NCBI RefSeq assembly: GCF_008579165.1
Contig: NZ_BKCN01000001.1
Reading direction: 5' to 3' (one strand)
Length of the DNA stretch: 64,000 bases
Origin: Iodidimonas nitroreducens
GTDB lineage: Bacteria; Pseudomonadota; Alphaproteobacteria; Sphingomonadales; Rhodothalassiaceae
Position numbers and translations under genes: made by a program
In this document: in pieces, positions 46,834-56,686 of the stretch
Layout of the letters: each line of letters starts with the position of its first letter
Numbering within the stretch: the stretch's first letter is position 1
Notes under the pieces: model-generated
What the model was told of the DNA's origin: nothing
The model's input: only the letters and a program-made list of their open reading frames with translations
The model's database searches: none

Positions 46834-48983
46834 TTAACTTGAAAATGGGGTGAATTTTATGAGAATCAACTTCGCGCCTCGACTATCTTCGCGCGGCTGA
46901 CCGGTTTCCTGATCAACAAGGCGCATCGACAAGCGCACCTTGCCACGATCATCAATATCCAGAACCTGCACCTTCACCTGATCGCCTTCCTTGACGATAT
47001 CGGTCACTTTATCGACCCGGTGATCAGCCAGTTCAGAGATATGCACCAGGCCATCCCGGCTGCCGATGAAATTGACAAAGGCCCCGAAATCCATGATCCG
47101 CACCACTTTGCCAGCATAGATCCGGCCCACTTCCGGCACCGCACGATGCCTTCGATCCAGGCACGAGCGCGGGCAATGGCATCAGGATCAGAGCTGGAAA
47201 TCTTGATCAGGCCATCATCATCGATATCGAGCTTGGCGCCCGTGGTTTCAACGATTTCCCGGATCACCTTGCCGCCGGTGCCGATCACTTCGCGGATTTT
47301 TTCCTTGTTGATCTGCATCGTTTCAATGCGCGGTGCATTGGCAGACAATTCGGTCCGCGAACCGGTCAGCGCCTTGTTCATTTCGCCAAGGATATGCGCC
47401 CGCCCGCCATGGGCCTGAGCCAGCGCTTTTTCCATGATTTCTCCGGTGATCCCGGCGATCTTGATATCCATCTGCAAGGAGGTGATGCCCTTTTCGGTCC
47501 CCGCCACCTTGAAATCCATATCGCCCAGATGATCTTCATCACCCAGAATATCCGAGAGAACGGCGAAATCGTCGCCTTCCTTGATCAAACCCATGGCAAT
47601 GCCAGAGACCGGACGCGCCAAAGGCACCCCGGAATCCATCATCGACAAAGACGAGCCACACACTGTGGCCATCGAGGACGAGCCATTGGATTCAGTGATT
47701 TCAGAAACGATGCGGATGGTATAGGGGAAGCTTTCCTTTGATGGCAAAACCGCCTTCAAAGCCCGCCATGCCAGCTTGCCATGGCCCACTTCGCGCCGTC
47801 CGGTAAAGCCGACGCGGCCCGTTTCCCCCACCGAATAGGGCGGGAAATTATAATGCAGCATGAAATGCTCACGATAGGAGCCATCAAGGGCATCGACGAT
47901 CTGTTCATCATCGCCAGTGCCAAGGGTGGTCACCACCAGCGCCTGTGTTTCCCCGCGGGTGAACAGCGCCGAGCCATGGGCCCGGGGCAAAACCCCCACT
48001 TCCGCCAGGATCGGCCGCACCTGATCAAGCGCCCGGCCATCGATCCGGGGCTTGCCCTTCAGGATATTGCCGCGCACGATCGCTTTTTCGAGCTTCTTGA
48101 AAAGATCGCCCACCTTTTCGGCATTCTCGGCATCATCGGCAAAAGCTTCTTTCACCGATGCCTTCACCGCATCGATCCGATTGCGGCGTTCCTGCTTTTC
48201 CGTCAGGCTATAGGCATCTTCCAAACCGGCGGCTGCCAATTCAGAGACCTTGGCTTCAAGGGCTGAAAGATCAGGCTTTGTCGGAAGATCCCATGGCTCT
48301 TTAGCGGCTTCTTCGGCCAGAGCGATGATCGCATCCAGAACCGGTTGCATCTGCTCATGGCCATAAAGAACGGCACCGAGCATGACCTCTTCCGAAAGCT
48401 CGCTGGCTTCGGATTCAACCATCAAAACCGCATCCTGGGTGCCCGCAACGATCAGATCGAGATCGCTTTGTTCCAGATCGGCCGGAACCGGATTGAGCAG
48501 ATAGGCGCCATCCTTATACCCCACACGGGCACCACCGATGGGGCCAAAGAACGGAATGCCCGACAAGGTGAGGGCCGCCGAGGCTCCCACCATCGCCACG
48601 ATATCGGGATCATTTTCCATATCATGGCTTAAAACGGTGCAGATCACCTGCGTGTCATTGCGGAATTCCGCAGGGAACAGCGGTCTGATCGGGCGATCGA
48701 TCAAGCGCGAGGTCAGCGTTTCCTTTTCAGAAGGGCGCCCTTCGCGTTTGAAAAAGCCGCCGGGAATTTTGCCGGCAGCATAGGTTTTTTCCTGATAATT
48801 TACGGTGAGGGGAAAGAAATCCCGACCCGGTTCCGCCTTGCGCGCGGCAACAACCGTGCACAAAACTGATGTTTCGCCATAAGTGGCGACCACGGCACCA
48901 TCGGCCTGACGGGCGATGCGGCCGGTTTCCAGGGTGAGGGAGCGTCCGCCCCACTCGATGGTTTTGCGATAGATTTCGAACAT
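46834..48983 (-). CDS. pnp: Polynucleotide phosphorylase (frameshifted)
   Basis: PNPase degrades RNA 3' to 5' by phosphorolysis. The corrected protein is 716 residues: two RNase PH-like domains, the KH domain (IREVIGTGGKVIREI) and the S1 domain (GRIYAGKVVRIMDFGAFVNFI...GLVHISELAD). The frame breaks at the KH/S1 junction near 47142: TGGCGGTG reads TGCGGTG on the coding strand. Repair gives WIEGIVAVPEVGRIYAGKVV. Start ATG 48983 (MFEIYRKTIEWGG) is the family start; upstream in-frame sequence is not homologous. The rpsO-pnp order is conserved. Confidence 0.95.
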
Positions 48984-49033
48984 TCTGACTTCCAAACGGT
49001 CATGAAGCCGATGGCCTTCCATCCGGCTCCTGT

Positions 49034-49050
49034 GGGCAGATCTGCTGCCC
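49034..49050 (-). other. Hairpin in the pnp 5' leader
   Basis: GGGCAG (49034-49039) pairs with CTGCCC (49045-49050). A second stem could form between GGGGCC elements further upstream in the same leader. In E. coli, a pnp leader stem cut by RNase III is the basis of PNPase autocontrol; whether that holds here is inference. Confidence 0.35.
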
Positions 49051-49128
49051 GTTTCCAAGCTTTTAACGCACAAGGGGCCGACGAATTTCGTCCCGTTCCG
49101 CGCCGGTGGCCCCAAAAGGCACAACCGG

Positions 49129-49158
49129 ATTATAGAAAAGAAGCCGGGCTGCTGTTCA
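49129..49158 (-). promoter_or_regulatory. Candidate promoter of pnp
   Basis: A perfect -10 hexamer TATAAT is read on the minus strand at 49129-49134, with TGAACA 18 nt upstream (49153-49158). The -35 region overlaps the rpsO terminator stem. Confidence 0.4.
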
Positions 49159-49168
49159 CATCCCGGCT
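49133..49168 (-). terminator. rpsO terminator
   Basis: AGCCGGG/CCCGGCT arms (49162-49168 with 49042-49048 equivalent positions 49142-49148) form a 7-bp stem with a 13-nt loop, followed on the minus strand by TTCTTTTC. It lies about 10-45 bp after the rpsO stop. Confidence 0.6.
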
Positions 49169-49178
49169 CCCAGAGATT

Positions 49179-49448
49179 TTATTTGCGCAGCCCAAGACGC
49201 TTGATCAGGCTGGTATAACGGCCCTGATCCTTGCGCTTGAGATAATCGAGCAGACGACGGCGTTGATTAACCATCTGCAAAAGACCGCGGCGGGAATGAT
49301 TATCCTTGGCGTGGGTCTTGAAATGCCCGGTCAGATTGGCAATCCGTTCCGTCAGGATCGCCACCTGTACTTCCGGCGATCCGGTGTCGCCTTCGGCCTG
49401 TGCATAGTCTTTGATCAGCTCTTGCTTGCGCTCAGCAGTGATCGACAT
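49179..49448 (-). CDS. rpsO: Ribosomal protein uS15
   Basis: uS15 binds 16S rRNA early in 30S assembly. The product is exactly the usual 89 residues: SITAERKQELIKDYAQAEGDTGSPEVQVAILTERI, then the LTGHFKTHAKDNHSRRGLLQMVNQRRRLLDYLK core in pieces. ATG 49448 is chosen over the in-frame ATG at 49460 because GGAGAA lies at the right distance upstream. It follows truB by 15 bp and is followed by pnp. Confidence 0.98.
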   Translation of the reverse strand: MSITAERKQELIKDYAQAEGDTGSPEVQVAILTERIANLTGHFKTHAKDNHSRRGLLQMVNQRRRLLDYLKRKDQGRYTSLIKRLGLRK

Positions 49449-49463
49449 CGAGTTCTCCATATA

Positions 49464-50360
49464 CTAGAGGTTGAAAACCCGCCGGGATGTAATCAATCCT
49501 GACTGACAACGGGCAATGGCCACAGGCCGCTCGCCACAGATCAGGATCAGATCGCCATCCTGCGCGGAGGAATGCCGGAGACATTGACCTTTTTTAATGA
49601 GGTCTGCCTCCTGATCCGTTATGGCCAGCGCCGGGATGTCGTCCAGCGCGGTCGTAACGGGAAGCACAATGGCCTCGGCGGGCGCACCATGCCTGACTTT
49701 TTCAAGATTTTCCAGAGAAATTGCCGCCCGTTCATGAAAGGGCCCCACCCGGGTCCGGCGCAGCGCCGCCACATGCCCTACCGTGTCGAGACTTTGGCTC
49801 AAATCCCGGGCCAGAGAGCGCACATAGGTTCCTTTGCCGCAACACATGAAAAACCGCCCATGCCCCGCTTCATCGGGCCCCAGATAGCGCAGATCATGAA
49901 CATGAACCGGGCGGGCCTGCAAAAGCGGTGTTTCGCCCCCACGGGCAAGGGCATAAGCGCGCTTTCCATCCAGCTTGATCGCCGAATAGGCCGGGGGCAC
50001 CTGCGCGATCTCGCCGATGAACTGCGGCAAAGCGGCCAGTATGGCGGCTTCATTGGGGATCACATCGCTGCGCGCCACCACCTCGCCTTCACAATCATCG
50101 GTGCTGCGCGCCTCGCCAAATGCAATGCTGAAAACATAATCTTTTGTGGAATCAACGATAAAGGGCATGGCCTTGGTGGCTTCCCCCAGGCCGATGGGCA
50201 AAACCCCACTGGCCAGCGGATCAAGGGTACCGGCATGGCCCGCTTTGCGCGCATCCAGAAGGCCCCGCACCTTGCCCACGCCCTGGGATGAGCTCAAGCC
50301 TAAGGGTTTATCCAAAATCACCCAGCCATGAATATCCTGCCCCCGCCGCCGTTGGCTCAT
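49464..50360 (-). CDS. truB: tRNA pseudouridine(55) synthase
   Basis: TruB makes pseudouridine 55 in tRNA T-loops. The 298-residue protein has GWVILDKPLGLSSSQGVGKVR, the catalytic Asp in KAGHAGTLDPLASGVLPIGLGEATK, the YSAIKLDGKRAYALAR segment, and CGKGTYVRSLARDLSQ. The start overlaps the rbfA stop by four bases (ATGA). Confidence 0.97.
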   Translation of the reverse strand: MSQRRRGQDIHGWVILDKPLGLSSSQGVGKVRGLLDARKAGHAGTLDPLASGVLPIGLGEATKAMPFIVDSTKDYVFSIAFGEARSTDDCEGEVVARSDVIPNEAAILAALPQFIGEIAQVPPAYSAIKLDGKRAYALARGGETPLLQARPVHVHDLRYLGPDEAGHGRFFMCCGKGTYVRSLARDLSQSLDTVGHVAALRRTRVGPFHERAAISLENLEKVRHGAPAEAIVLPVTTALDDIPALAITDQEADLIKKGQCLRHSSAQDGDLILICGERPVAIARCQSGLITSRRVFNL

Positions 50361-50800
50361 GCGTCCTCGCCGTCAACAGGGCGATCATCATCGGAGTCAT
50401 CATCAGGGTGGGAGGCCAGATCCTGGCTCACTTTTTCAGAGCGCAGCAAGGCTTCGATCCGATCCCCTTCACTAAAGCTTTCATCAAGCTTGAAATGAAG
50501 CTGCGGCAGATATTTAAAGCTCACTTGCCGAGCCAATAAAGCCCGCAAATGCGATGCACTGCGGCCCAATCCCCGCATCACCTCATCGGCATGGGCGCCC
50601 AATAAGGGCACCACGAAAACATCGGCATGGCGCATATCGGGGCTGACCTCCACCGCCGAAACGGTTAGGGTGCGCCCGGAAAGATCGGGATCGGCCAGTT
50701 CATCCCGGCTGAGGATGCCAGACAGCGCGTGGCGGATCGTTTCCCCCACGCGCAAAAGACGCACCGAGCGTCCACCTTCACGCGCACGCATGGGCGCCAT
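50357..50800 (-). CDS. rbfA: Ribosome-binding factor A
   Basis: RbfA helps mature the 16S 5' end in the 30S subunit. The 147-residue protein has a KH-like fold: RLLRVGETIRHALSGILSRDEL, LTVSAVEVSPDMRHADVFV, and the LRALLARQVSFKYLPQLHFKLDESFSEGDRIEALL end, followed by an acidic tail. It lies 8 bp after infB and overlaps truB. Confidence 0.95.
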   Translation of the reverse strand: MAPMRAREGGRSVRLLRVGETIRHALSGILSRDELADPDLSGRTLTVSAVEVSPDMRHADVFVVPLLGAHADEVMRGLGRSASHLRALLARQVSFKYLPQLHFKLDESFSEGDRIEALLRSEKVSQDLASHPDDDSDDDRPVDGEDA

Positions 50801-50808
50801 CTCCCTGA

Positions 50809-53618
50809 TCAGAGTTTGCGTTCAACCTCGCGGGTCTGGAAGATTTCGACCTGATCGCCAACCTTCATATCCTGATAATTTTCAAAGGCCATCCCGCATT
50901 CGGTGCCAGACCGCACTTCGTCCACATCATCCTTGAAGCGTCGCAATGAGGTGAGGCGACCGGTGTAGACCACCACATCATCCCGCAACAAACGGGCCTT
51001 GGCAGATTTGCGAATCACCCCTTCATTGACGAAACAACCGGCAGCCTTGCCCGATTTCCCTGCCGAGAATACATCGCGCACTTCGGCCATGCCGATGGTC
51101 GTTTCCTCGATCACCGGACCAAGCTGACCGGCCATCGCCGCCTTCACTTCATCCACAAGGCTATAGATCACCGAATAATATTTGATGGCCACGCCATCCC
51201 GTTCGGCGGCTTCGCGCGCCTGTTTATTGGCCCGCACATTAAAGCCGATGATCAAGGCGCCCGACGCATTGGCCAGGGTGACATCGGTTTCGGTGATGCC
51301 CCCGGCGGCGGCATGCAAAACCCGCGCCTTGATATCATCACCGCCGATTTTCGCCAGCGATTGCACGATGGCTTCAACCGAACCCTGCACATCACCCTTG
51401 ATAACCACAGGAAAATCTTCGGCCTTCTTTTCCTTCAACTGGGTGAACATACCCTCGATGCTGGTGGGGGCCACAAACTGACGCCGCTTGCGAATCTGCT
51501 GCTGACGATAGCTGCACACCTCGCGCGCCCGCGCTTCCGACTCCACAACCGAGAAAGCATCCCCGGCCGATGGCGCCCCATTGAGGCCCAGAATTTCCAC
51601 CGGACGCGCCGGCCCGGCTTCCTGCAATTGCTGGCCGCGTTCATCGATCAGGGCGCGCACCTTGCCCCATTCGCCGCCCGCCACCACAATATCGCCAACC
51701 CGCAAAGTGCCGCGCGCCACCAGAACTGTCGCTACCGGACCCCGGCCTTTTTCCAGCTTGGCTTCCACCACCACGCCTTCGGCGGCGCGATTGGGATTGG
51801 CTTTCAATTCCAGCACTTCGGATTGCAAGATGATGGCGTCTTCAAGCTTGTCGAGATTGGTCCGCTTCAGGGCCGAGACCTCAACATCAAGAACATCACC
51901 GCCCATGGCTTCGACCTGAACATCATGCTGCAACAATTCCTGCCGCACGCGTTCGGGATTGGCCCCGGGGGTATCGATCTTGTTGATCGCAATGATCATC
52001 GGCACTTTGGCCGCCTTGGCATGGTTGATCGCTTCGATGGTTTGCGGCTTGATGCCATCATCGGCAGCCACCACCAGAACCACGATATCGGTGACACTGG
52101 CCCCACGGGCCCGCATCTGGGTAAAGGCTTCATGGCCCGGCGTATCAAGGAAGGTGATCCGCGCGCCCGAAGGCAGATTGACCTGATAAGCGCCGATATG
52201 CTGGGTGATCCCGCCAGCTTCGCCCGAAGCCACATCCGTGGAGCGCAGGGCATCAAGCAGCGAGGTTTTCCCATGATCCACATGGCCCATGATCGTGACG
52301 ACCGGGGGCCGGGGCTGCTGATCGGCCGGATCATCCTGTTCACCAACCAAACCGATTTCCACATCCGCTTCCGAAACACGACGCGGGGTATGGCCCAATT
52401 CGGTCACGACGATTTCAGCGGTATCCTGATCAAGATTTTCATTGATCGTGGCCATCACGCCCATTTTCATCAGCACCCGAATGGCATCGGTGGCTTTTTC
52501 CGCCATCCGGTTGGCCAGTTCCTGCACGGTGATCACCTCTGGGATAATCACGTCTCGCGCCTGCTTTTCCTGATCCTTGATCGATTGGCCGCCCCGGCGC
52601 TTGGCCTGAGCACGCCGGAAGGCGCCATCGACCGACGGCGTTCTTGCTCTTCTTCGCTATCAAAGGCGCGATTGACCGTCAGCTTGCCAGAACGGCGACT
52701 ATCGCCCCCCCGGCTGCGCTTGCCACGGCTGCGCTTTTCATCATCTTCCTCAGGCTTATCCTCACGCCGCTTCACCGGCTTTTTGGTATCGACCTTGGTT
52801 GATTCGGGTTTGTGCGCTTCTTCGCGGGCCCGCTCTTCTTCTTCGGTTTTCTTGCGGGCTTCGGCCTCCGCCTTTTTGCGGATCTTGTCTTCAGCGGCCC
52901 GCTTGGCAGCCTGTTCGGCGAGGCGCTTTGCCTGTTCTTCGGCTTTGGTCAGTTCGCCCCCAGCCGGAGACGCTGGCTCAGCAGCGGGGGTGGCCCCTTC
53001 CGGTGCCGTTTTGGCTTCGGCCCGGCGAACGGCCTCGGCCGCTTCGCGCACGGCTTCTTCCTCTGCCTTGCGCCGACGCTCGTCTTCAGCGCGCTTGCGG
53101 GCCTCGGCCTCCACGCGTTGATGTTCTTCTTCGGCGCGCTTGCGCTCGGCATCCAGGCTTTCCAGCGCCCGCTTGCGCACGGCCAGTTCCTGGCTCGTCA
53201 AACTCCGGCTATCCTGGCCCCCTGAGGAACCGGTTGACCGGCCCACAGACCGACCCACCGTTTGATGCGCCGAAGAAGCAGACGATTGACGCGCACTATA
53301 ACCCGCTGATGTCCGCTCAGCCTGACGAGGCTTTGCAGCTTCAGGCGTTGCCACTGCTGGTTTGGGCGCTTCGGTTTTTGCGACCGGCGCTATTGGATCT
53401 GCTGGCGCCTCGGGAGCCGCCGGGCTCGCTTTAGCCTCGTTGCCCGCTGCCGATTCCGACCCGGTTCCTTTTTTCAGAACCCGTTTCCGGCGTCGCTCAA
53501 CGACAACCGGTTTGGAACGGCCATGGGAAAAATTCTGCCGAACATTCGCTTGATCGCGGCTCGTGCCAACACCCAGTTTACCGCGCCCAGTGAGGCTTAA
53601 TTTGTTGTCGTCGCTCAT
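50809..53618 (-). CDS. infB: Translation initiation factor IF-2 (frameshifted)
   Basis: IF-2 is the GTPase that places initiator tRNA on the ribosome. The corrected protein is about 936 residues. The N-terminal third is a long Lys/Glu/Arg/Ala-rich charged region (MSDDNKLSLTGRGKLGVG start). The GTPase has HGKTSLLDALR preceded by GHVDHG, then DTPGHEAF and NKID; the C-terminal domains end at EIFQTREVERKL. The frame breaks near 52623, between the charged region and VIIPEVITVQELANRMA: GCGGCC reads GCGCC on the coding strand. Repair gives SMAAFRRAQAKRRGGQSIKDQEKQ in pieces. ATG 53618 is the family start. Confidence 0.95.
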
Positions 53619-53661
53619 ATTCTCTCTTCGATCTACACACGGAGACTGTCCCCGCGATCCG

Positions 53662-54339
53662 TCATTCCTCGGCTTCAGGCCCGGCAGGCTGCGCATGCGG
53701 CACCGCCAAATTCAAGGCCGGAGCCAGTGACTGACCGCGCCAAAGGGCCAGTCTTTCCAATTCACACAGCAGGCGCGTTGCCCCTGTCCCTTTCAGAACG
53801 GCTGCATGTACCACATTTTCACGCCCTAATGCCAAACCCAATTGGGTTCGATCCAAAATCGCTGCAATCGCAACCGTTTCGCCAGCCGCAGTCCGCACCT
53901 TGCGGCGCCCATCCACAGCCCCATCCGCCGCTTCGATCAGGATCGACGCCCGCCCGGAAAGCAGGGCCGCCCGCACCTTTTCAAAGCCTGTTACAAGGCG
54001 GCCAGCCCGTTTTTCCAGCCCAAGCCGCCCCATTACACGATCCAGAAGAAGCCGATCGATCAGATCCGGTAAAGCCCGATCCACCATCGCAGGCATGATC
54101 GGTCGTTTCAAGGATCGCGCCACGGCCCCTATAAACCGTTTTTTGTCCAAAGCCTGCTCGAACGATGCCCGATCAGCTTTGATCCAAACCCCCCGACCGG
54201 GCAAGGATTCCGCCAGATCAGGGATCAATTTTTCATCCGGGGCCATAACAAGACGAATCATCGTCTCTCGTGGCCCCACCTCCGAGCAGACCAGACAGCG
54301 CCGTTCGGGCTCTTCCCGCTTTTGTCGAGACTGTCCCAA
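53662..54339 (-). CDS. YlxR-L7Ae-like RNA-binding fusion protein
   Basis: The 225-residue protein joins an N-terminal YlxR (DUF448) domain, RRCLVCSEVGPRETMIRLVMAPD with GRGVWIKADRASFEQAL, to a C-terminal L7Ae-like segment (from LLLDRVMGRLGLEKRAGRLVTGFEKVRAAL on). Such fusions between nusA and infB are normal in alphaproteobacteria. Both domains bind RNA; roles in rRNA handling are presumed. It lies 12 bp after nusA. Confidence 0.88.
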   Translation of the reverse strand: MGQSRQKREEPERRCLVCSEVGPRETMIRLVMAPDEKLIPDLAESLPGRGVWIKADRASFEQALDKKRFIGAVARSLKRPIMPAMVDRALPDLIDRLLLDRVMGRLGLEKRAGRLVTGFEKVRAALLSGRASILIEAADGAVDGRRKVRTAAGETVAIAAILDRTQLGLALGRENVVHAAVLKGTGATRLLCELERLALWRGQSLAPALNLAVPHAQPAGPEAEE

Positions 54340-54351
54340 GCGGTCTTGTCC

Positions 54352-55968
54352 TTATGCCTGCTCTGGCGTTTCATCCGCAAGGCCGCCGTCGTCCTCATCG
54401 CCCCCATCAGCATGAAGGCCTTTAACTGACGCCTGTTCCAGATCCTCATCCGTGATCCAGCCAGCCAAACGGCGCGCCTTCATGATCAAATTCTGAGCTT
54501 CCAAAGGATCGAGCCCGGCATTCCTCAGGGGTGCATCCCGATCGGATACCAGCTCTTCAGTGGTGAACCCGGCAAAATCCTCAAGGCTTTTGACTTCAGC
54601 CTCGCCCAAAGCCACAAGCATCAAAGGGGTCAGGCCATCGAGATCGGCCAATTCATCCAATACCCCCAAAGCCCGGCGTTTTTCTTCGGCAACGGCGCTT
54701 TGCGCTTCCAGAGCATCCAGCGCCCGCTTTTGCAATTCGCCGATCAGCTCTTCGTCAAAGCCCTCGATGGCAGCCAGTTCATCCGGCTCCACATAAGCCA
54801 CTTCTTCCAGATCGCTGAAGCCTTCCGCCACCAACAATTGGGCAAGGGTTTCATCAACATCAAGAGCATCGACAAAAAACTGCGTTTGCTGCGTGAATTC
54901 TTCCTGACGCCGCTCGCTTTCTTCCTGCTCGGTCATGATATCGATGGTCCAGCCGGTGAGCTGCGAGGCCAGACGCACATTCTGACCACGCCGCCCGATG
55001 GCGAGGCTCAACTGATCATCGGGTACCACCACCTCGATTCGATTGCTGTCTTCATCCATCACTACCTTGGCCACTTCTGCAGGGGCCAGGGCATTGACAA
55101 TGAAGCTGGCCTGATCATCCTGCCAGGGGATGATATCGATCTTTTCCCCTTGCAATTCATTCACCACCGCCTGCACCCGGCTGCCACGCATCCCCACACA
55201 GGCCCCCACCGGATCGATGGAGCTGTCATTCGACAAAACGGCGATTTTGGCCCGGCTGCCGGGATCGCGGGCCACGGCCTTGATCTCGATGATATTGTCG
55301 TAGATTTCCGGCACTTCCTGGGCAAACAGGGCCGACATGAATTCCGGCTTGGTGCGGGACATGAAAATCTGCGGACCCCGGGTCTCCCGGCGCACATCAT
55401 AAATGATCCCGCGAATGCGTTCATTCTGCCGCAGATGCTCACGCGGGATCACCTGATCCCGGCGCATGATGGCTTCGGCCCGGCCCAGATCAACAATGGC
55501 ATTGCCATATTCAACCCGCTTGATCACCCCGGTCACCACTTCGCCGATCCGATCTTTATATTCAGCATATTGGCGATCGCGTTCGGCATCGCGCACCTTT
55601 TGCACGATCACCTGCTTGGCGGTTTGTGCCCCGATGCGGCTATAATCTATGGGCGGCAGGCTATCAGCAAGAAAATCACCGATGGCGGCATCTTCTTTTT
55701 CGTGGCGCGCATCCGCCAGGGAAATCTGGGTGGCAGGGGTTTCCACCTCTTCAACCACTTCCATCACCCGAAACAGACGAATTTCGCCGCTTTTGCGATC
55801 GATCTGCGCCCGAATTTCATTTTCCGCCCCATAGCGCGTGCGGGCAGCTTTTTGAATGGCTTCTTCCATTGCTTCCAGAACGATCTCTCGATCGATCATT
55901 TTTTCCCGCGCAGCCGCATCCGCGATCTGCAAGAGTTCAAGCCGGTTGGCACTGACCGCCGCTGCCAT
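54352..55968 (-). CDS. nusA: Transcription termination/antitermination factor NusA
   Basis: NusA binds RNA polymerase and nascent RNA, modulating pausing and termination. The 538-residue protein has the N-terminal RNAP-binding domain (SANRLELLQIADAAAREKMIDREIVLEAMEEAIQKAAR in pieces), S1, two KH domains (GACVGMRGSRVQAV; LAIGRRGQNVRLASQLTGW) and two C-terminal helix-hairpin-helix acidic repeats plus an acidic tail. ATG 55968 is chosen because AGGAG lies upstream; ATG 55985 would overlap it. rimP precedes it on the same strand by about 40 bp. Confidence 0.96.
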   Translation of the reverse strand: MAAAVSANRLELLQIADAAAREKMIDREIVLEAMEEAIQKAARTRYGAENEIRAQIDRKSGEIRLFRVMEVVEEVETPATQISLADARHEKEDAAIGDFLADSLPPIDYSRIGAQTAKQVIVQKVRDAERDRQYAEYKDRIGEVVTGVIKRVEYGNAIVDLGRAEAIMRRDQVIPREHLRQNERIRGIIYDVRRETRGPQIFMSRTKPEFMSALFAQEVPEIYDNIIEIKAVARDPGSRAKIAVLSNDSSIDPVGACVGMRGSRVQAVVNELQGEKIDIIPWQDDQASFIVNALAPAEVAKVVMDEDSNRIEVVVPDDQLSLAIGRRGQNVRLASQLTGWTIDIMTEQEESERRQEEFTQQTQFFVDALDVDETLAQLLVAEGFSDLEEVAYVEPDELAAIEGFDEELIGELQKRALDALEAQSAVAEEKRRALGVLDELADLDGLTPLMLVALGEAEVKSLEDFAGFTTEELVSDRDAPLRNAGLDPLEAQNLIMKARRLAGWITDEDLEQASVKGLHADGGDEDDGGLADETPEQA

Positions 55969-56009
55969 GCTCTTCTCGCTCCTCATTCCGGGCCCGGGGC
56001 CCACTTTTC

Positions 56010-56498
56010 TCAATCACGCGCCGCGCGGCGCGCCATGTCTAACAATTCATCGGTCATCACAAGCTTTGCCTTGTGCACATGATCGAACGGAATCTCCAAA
56101 TCCTCACCATCCACCCTGAGCCGCACCCGATCCCCAACAAGGCCGAGCAAAAGCCCGCGATAGCGCTTGCGGCCCTCATGGGTTTCATCCAACTCGATCC
56201 GCACCTCGAAACCGGCCCAGCGCTCAAAATCCTTGGCGCGGGTCAAAGGCCGGTCAATCCCCGGTGAGCTGACCTCCAGCACATATTCGCCCGGAATCGG
56301 ATCTTCAACATCCAAAAGCGCCGAAACTTCCCGGCTCAGCAAAGCACAATCATCCACCGACATGGTGCCATCAGGACGTTCGGCCATGATCTGCAATTTG
56401 GCCCGGGCATCGCCGCCAAAGCTGACCCGAACCAACTCATAACCCATTGATTCTACAGTGGGTTCTATAATCGCTTTGACCTTTTGTGCCGCATCCAT
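56010..56498 (-). CDS. rimP: Ribosome maturation factor RimP
   Basis: RimP assists 30S maturation. The 162-residue protein shows IIEPTVESMGYELVRVSFGGDARAKLQIMAERPDG, the DCALLSREVSALLDVEDPIPGEYVLEVSSPGIDRPL core in pieces, and RRYRGLLLGLVGDRVRLRV. ATG 56498 (MDAAQKVKAI) is preferred on family length; an in-frame ATG at 56546 would add 16 residues. It is first in the rimP-nusA-ylxR-infB-rbfA-truB-rpsO-pnp series, with a strong terminator hairpin in its leader. Confidence 0.92.
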   Translation of the reverse strand: MDAAQKVKAIIEPTVESMGYELVRVSFGGDARAKLQIMAERPDGTMSVDDCALLSREVSALLDVEDPIPGEYVLEVSSPGIDRPLTRAKDFERWAGFEVRIELDETHEGRKRYRGLLLGLVGDRVRLRVDGEDLEIPFDHVHKAKLVMTDELLDMARRAARD

Positions 56499-56567
56499 CT
56501 TCGCTTCTGCCGTCCCGATCGTCTGTTCCGCTTTCCGCGCCCCCATCTTGGAAAGACCATGCTAAAC

Positions 56568-56591
56568 AAAAAAAGTGGGCCGGGGCCCACT
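56568..56591 (-). terminator. Very strong terminator in the rimP leader (possible attenuator)
   Basis: AGTGGGCC (56574-56581) pairs perfectly with GGCCCACT (56584-56591) around a 2-nt loop, and the minus strand continues with seven T (plus A at 56568-56574). It lies between trmB and rimP, about 70 bp upstream of the rimP start, and downstream of a candidate promoter at 56629-56658. Confidence 0.88.
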
Positions 56592-56628
56592 CCTCAACAT
56601 TGATCCCGCATGTTTGGGAGAGCAGGGC

Positions 56629-56658
56629 TATATATACACAGAGCAGCCCATCGCACAA
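56629..56658 (-). promoter_or_regulatory. Candidate promoter upstream of the rimP leader terminator
   Basis: On the minus strand TTGTGC (56653-56658) is 16 nt from TATATA at 56631-56636, or 18 nt from the overlapping TATATA at 56629-56634. A CTTG sits at the -35 too, giving a partial RpoH resemblance. Transcripts from here would meet the terminator at 56568-56591 before rimP. Confidence 0.4.
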
Positions 56659-56686
56659 GCCCACACAAGAACCCGTTATCGCCCCA

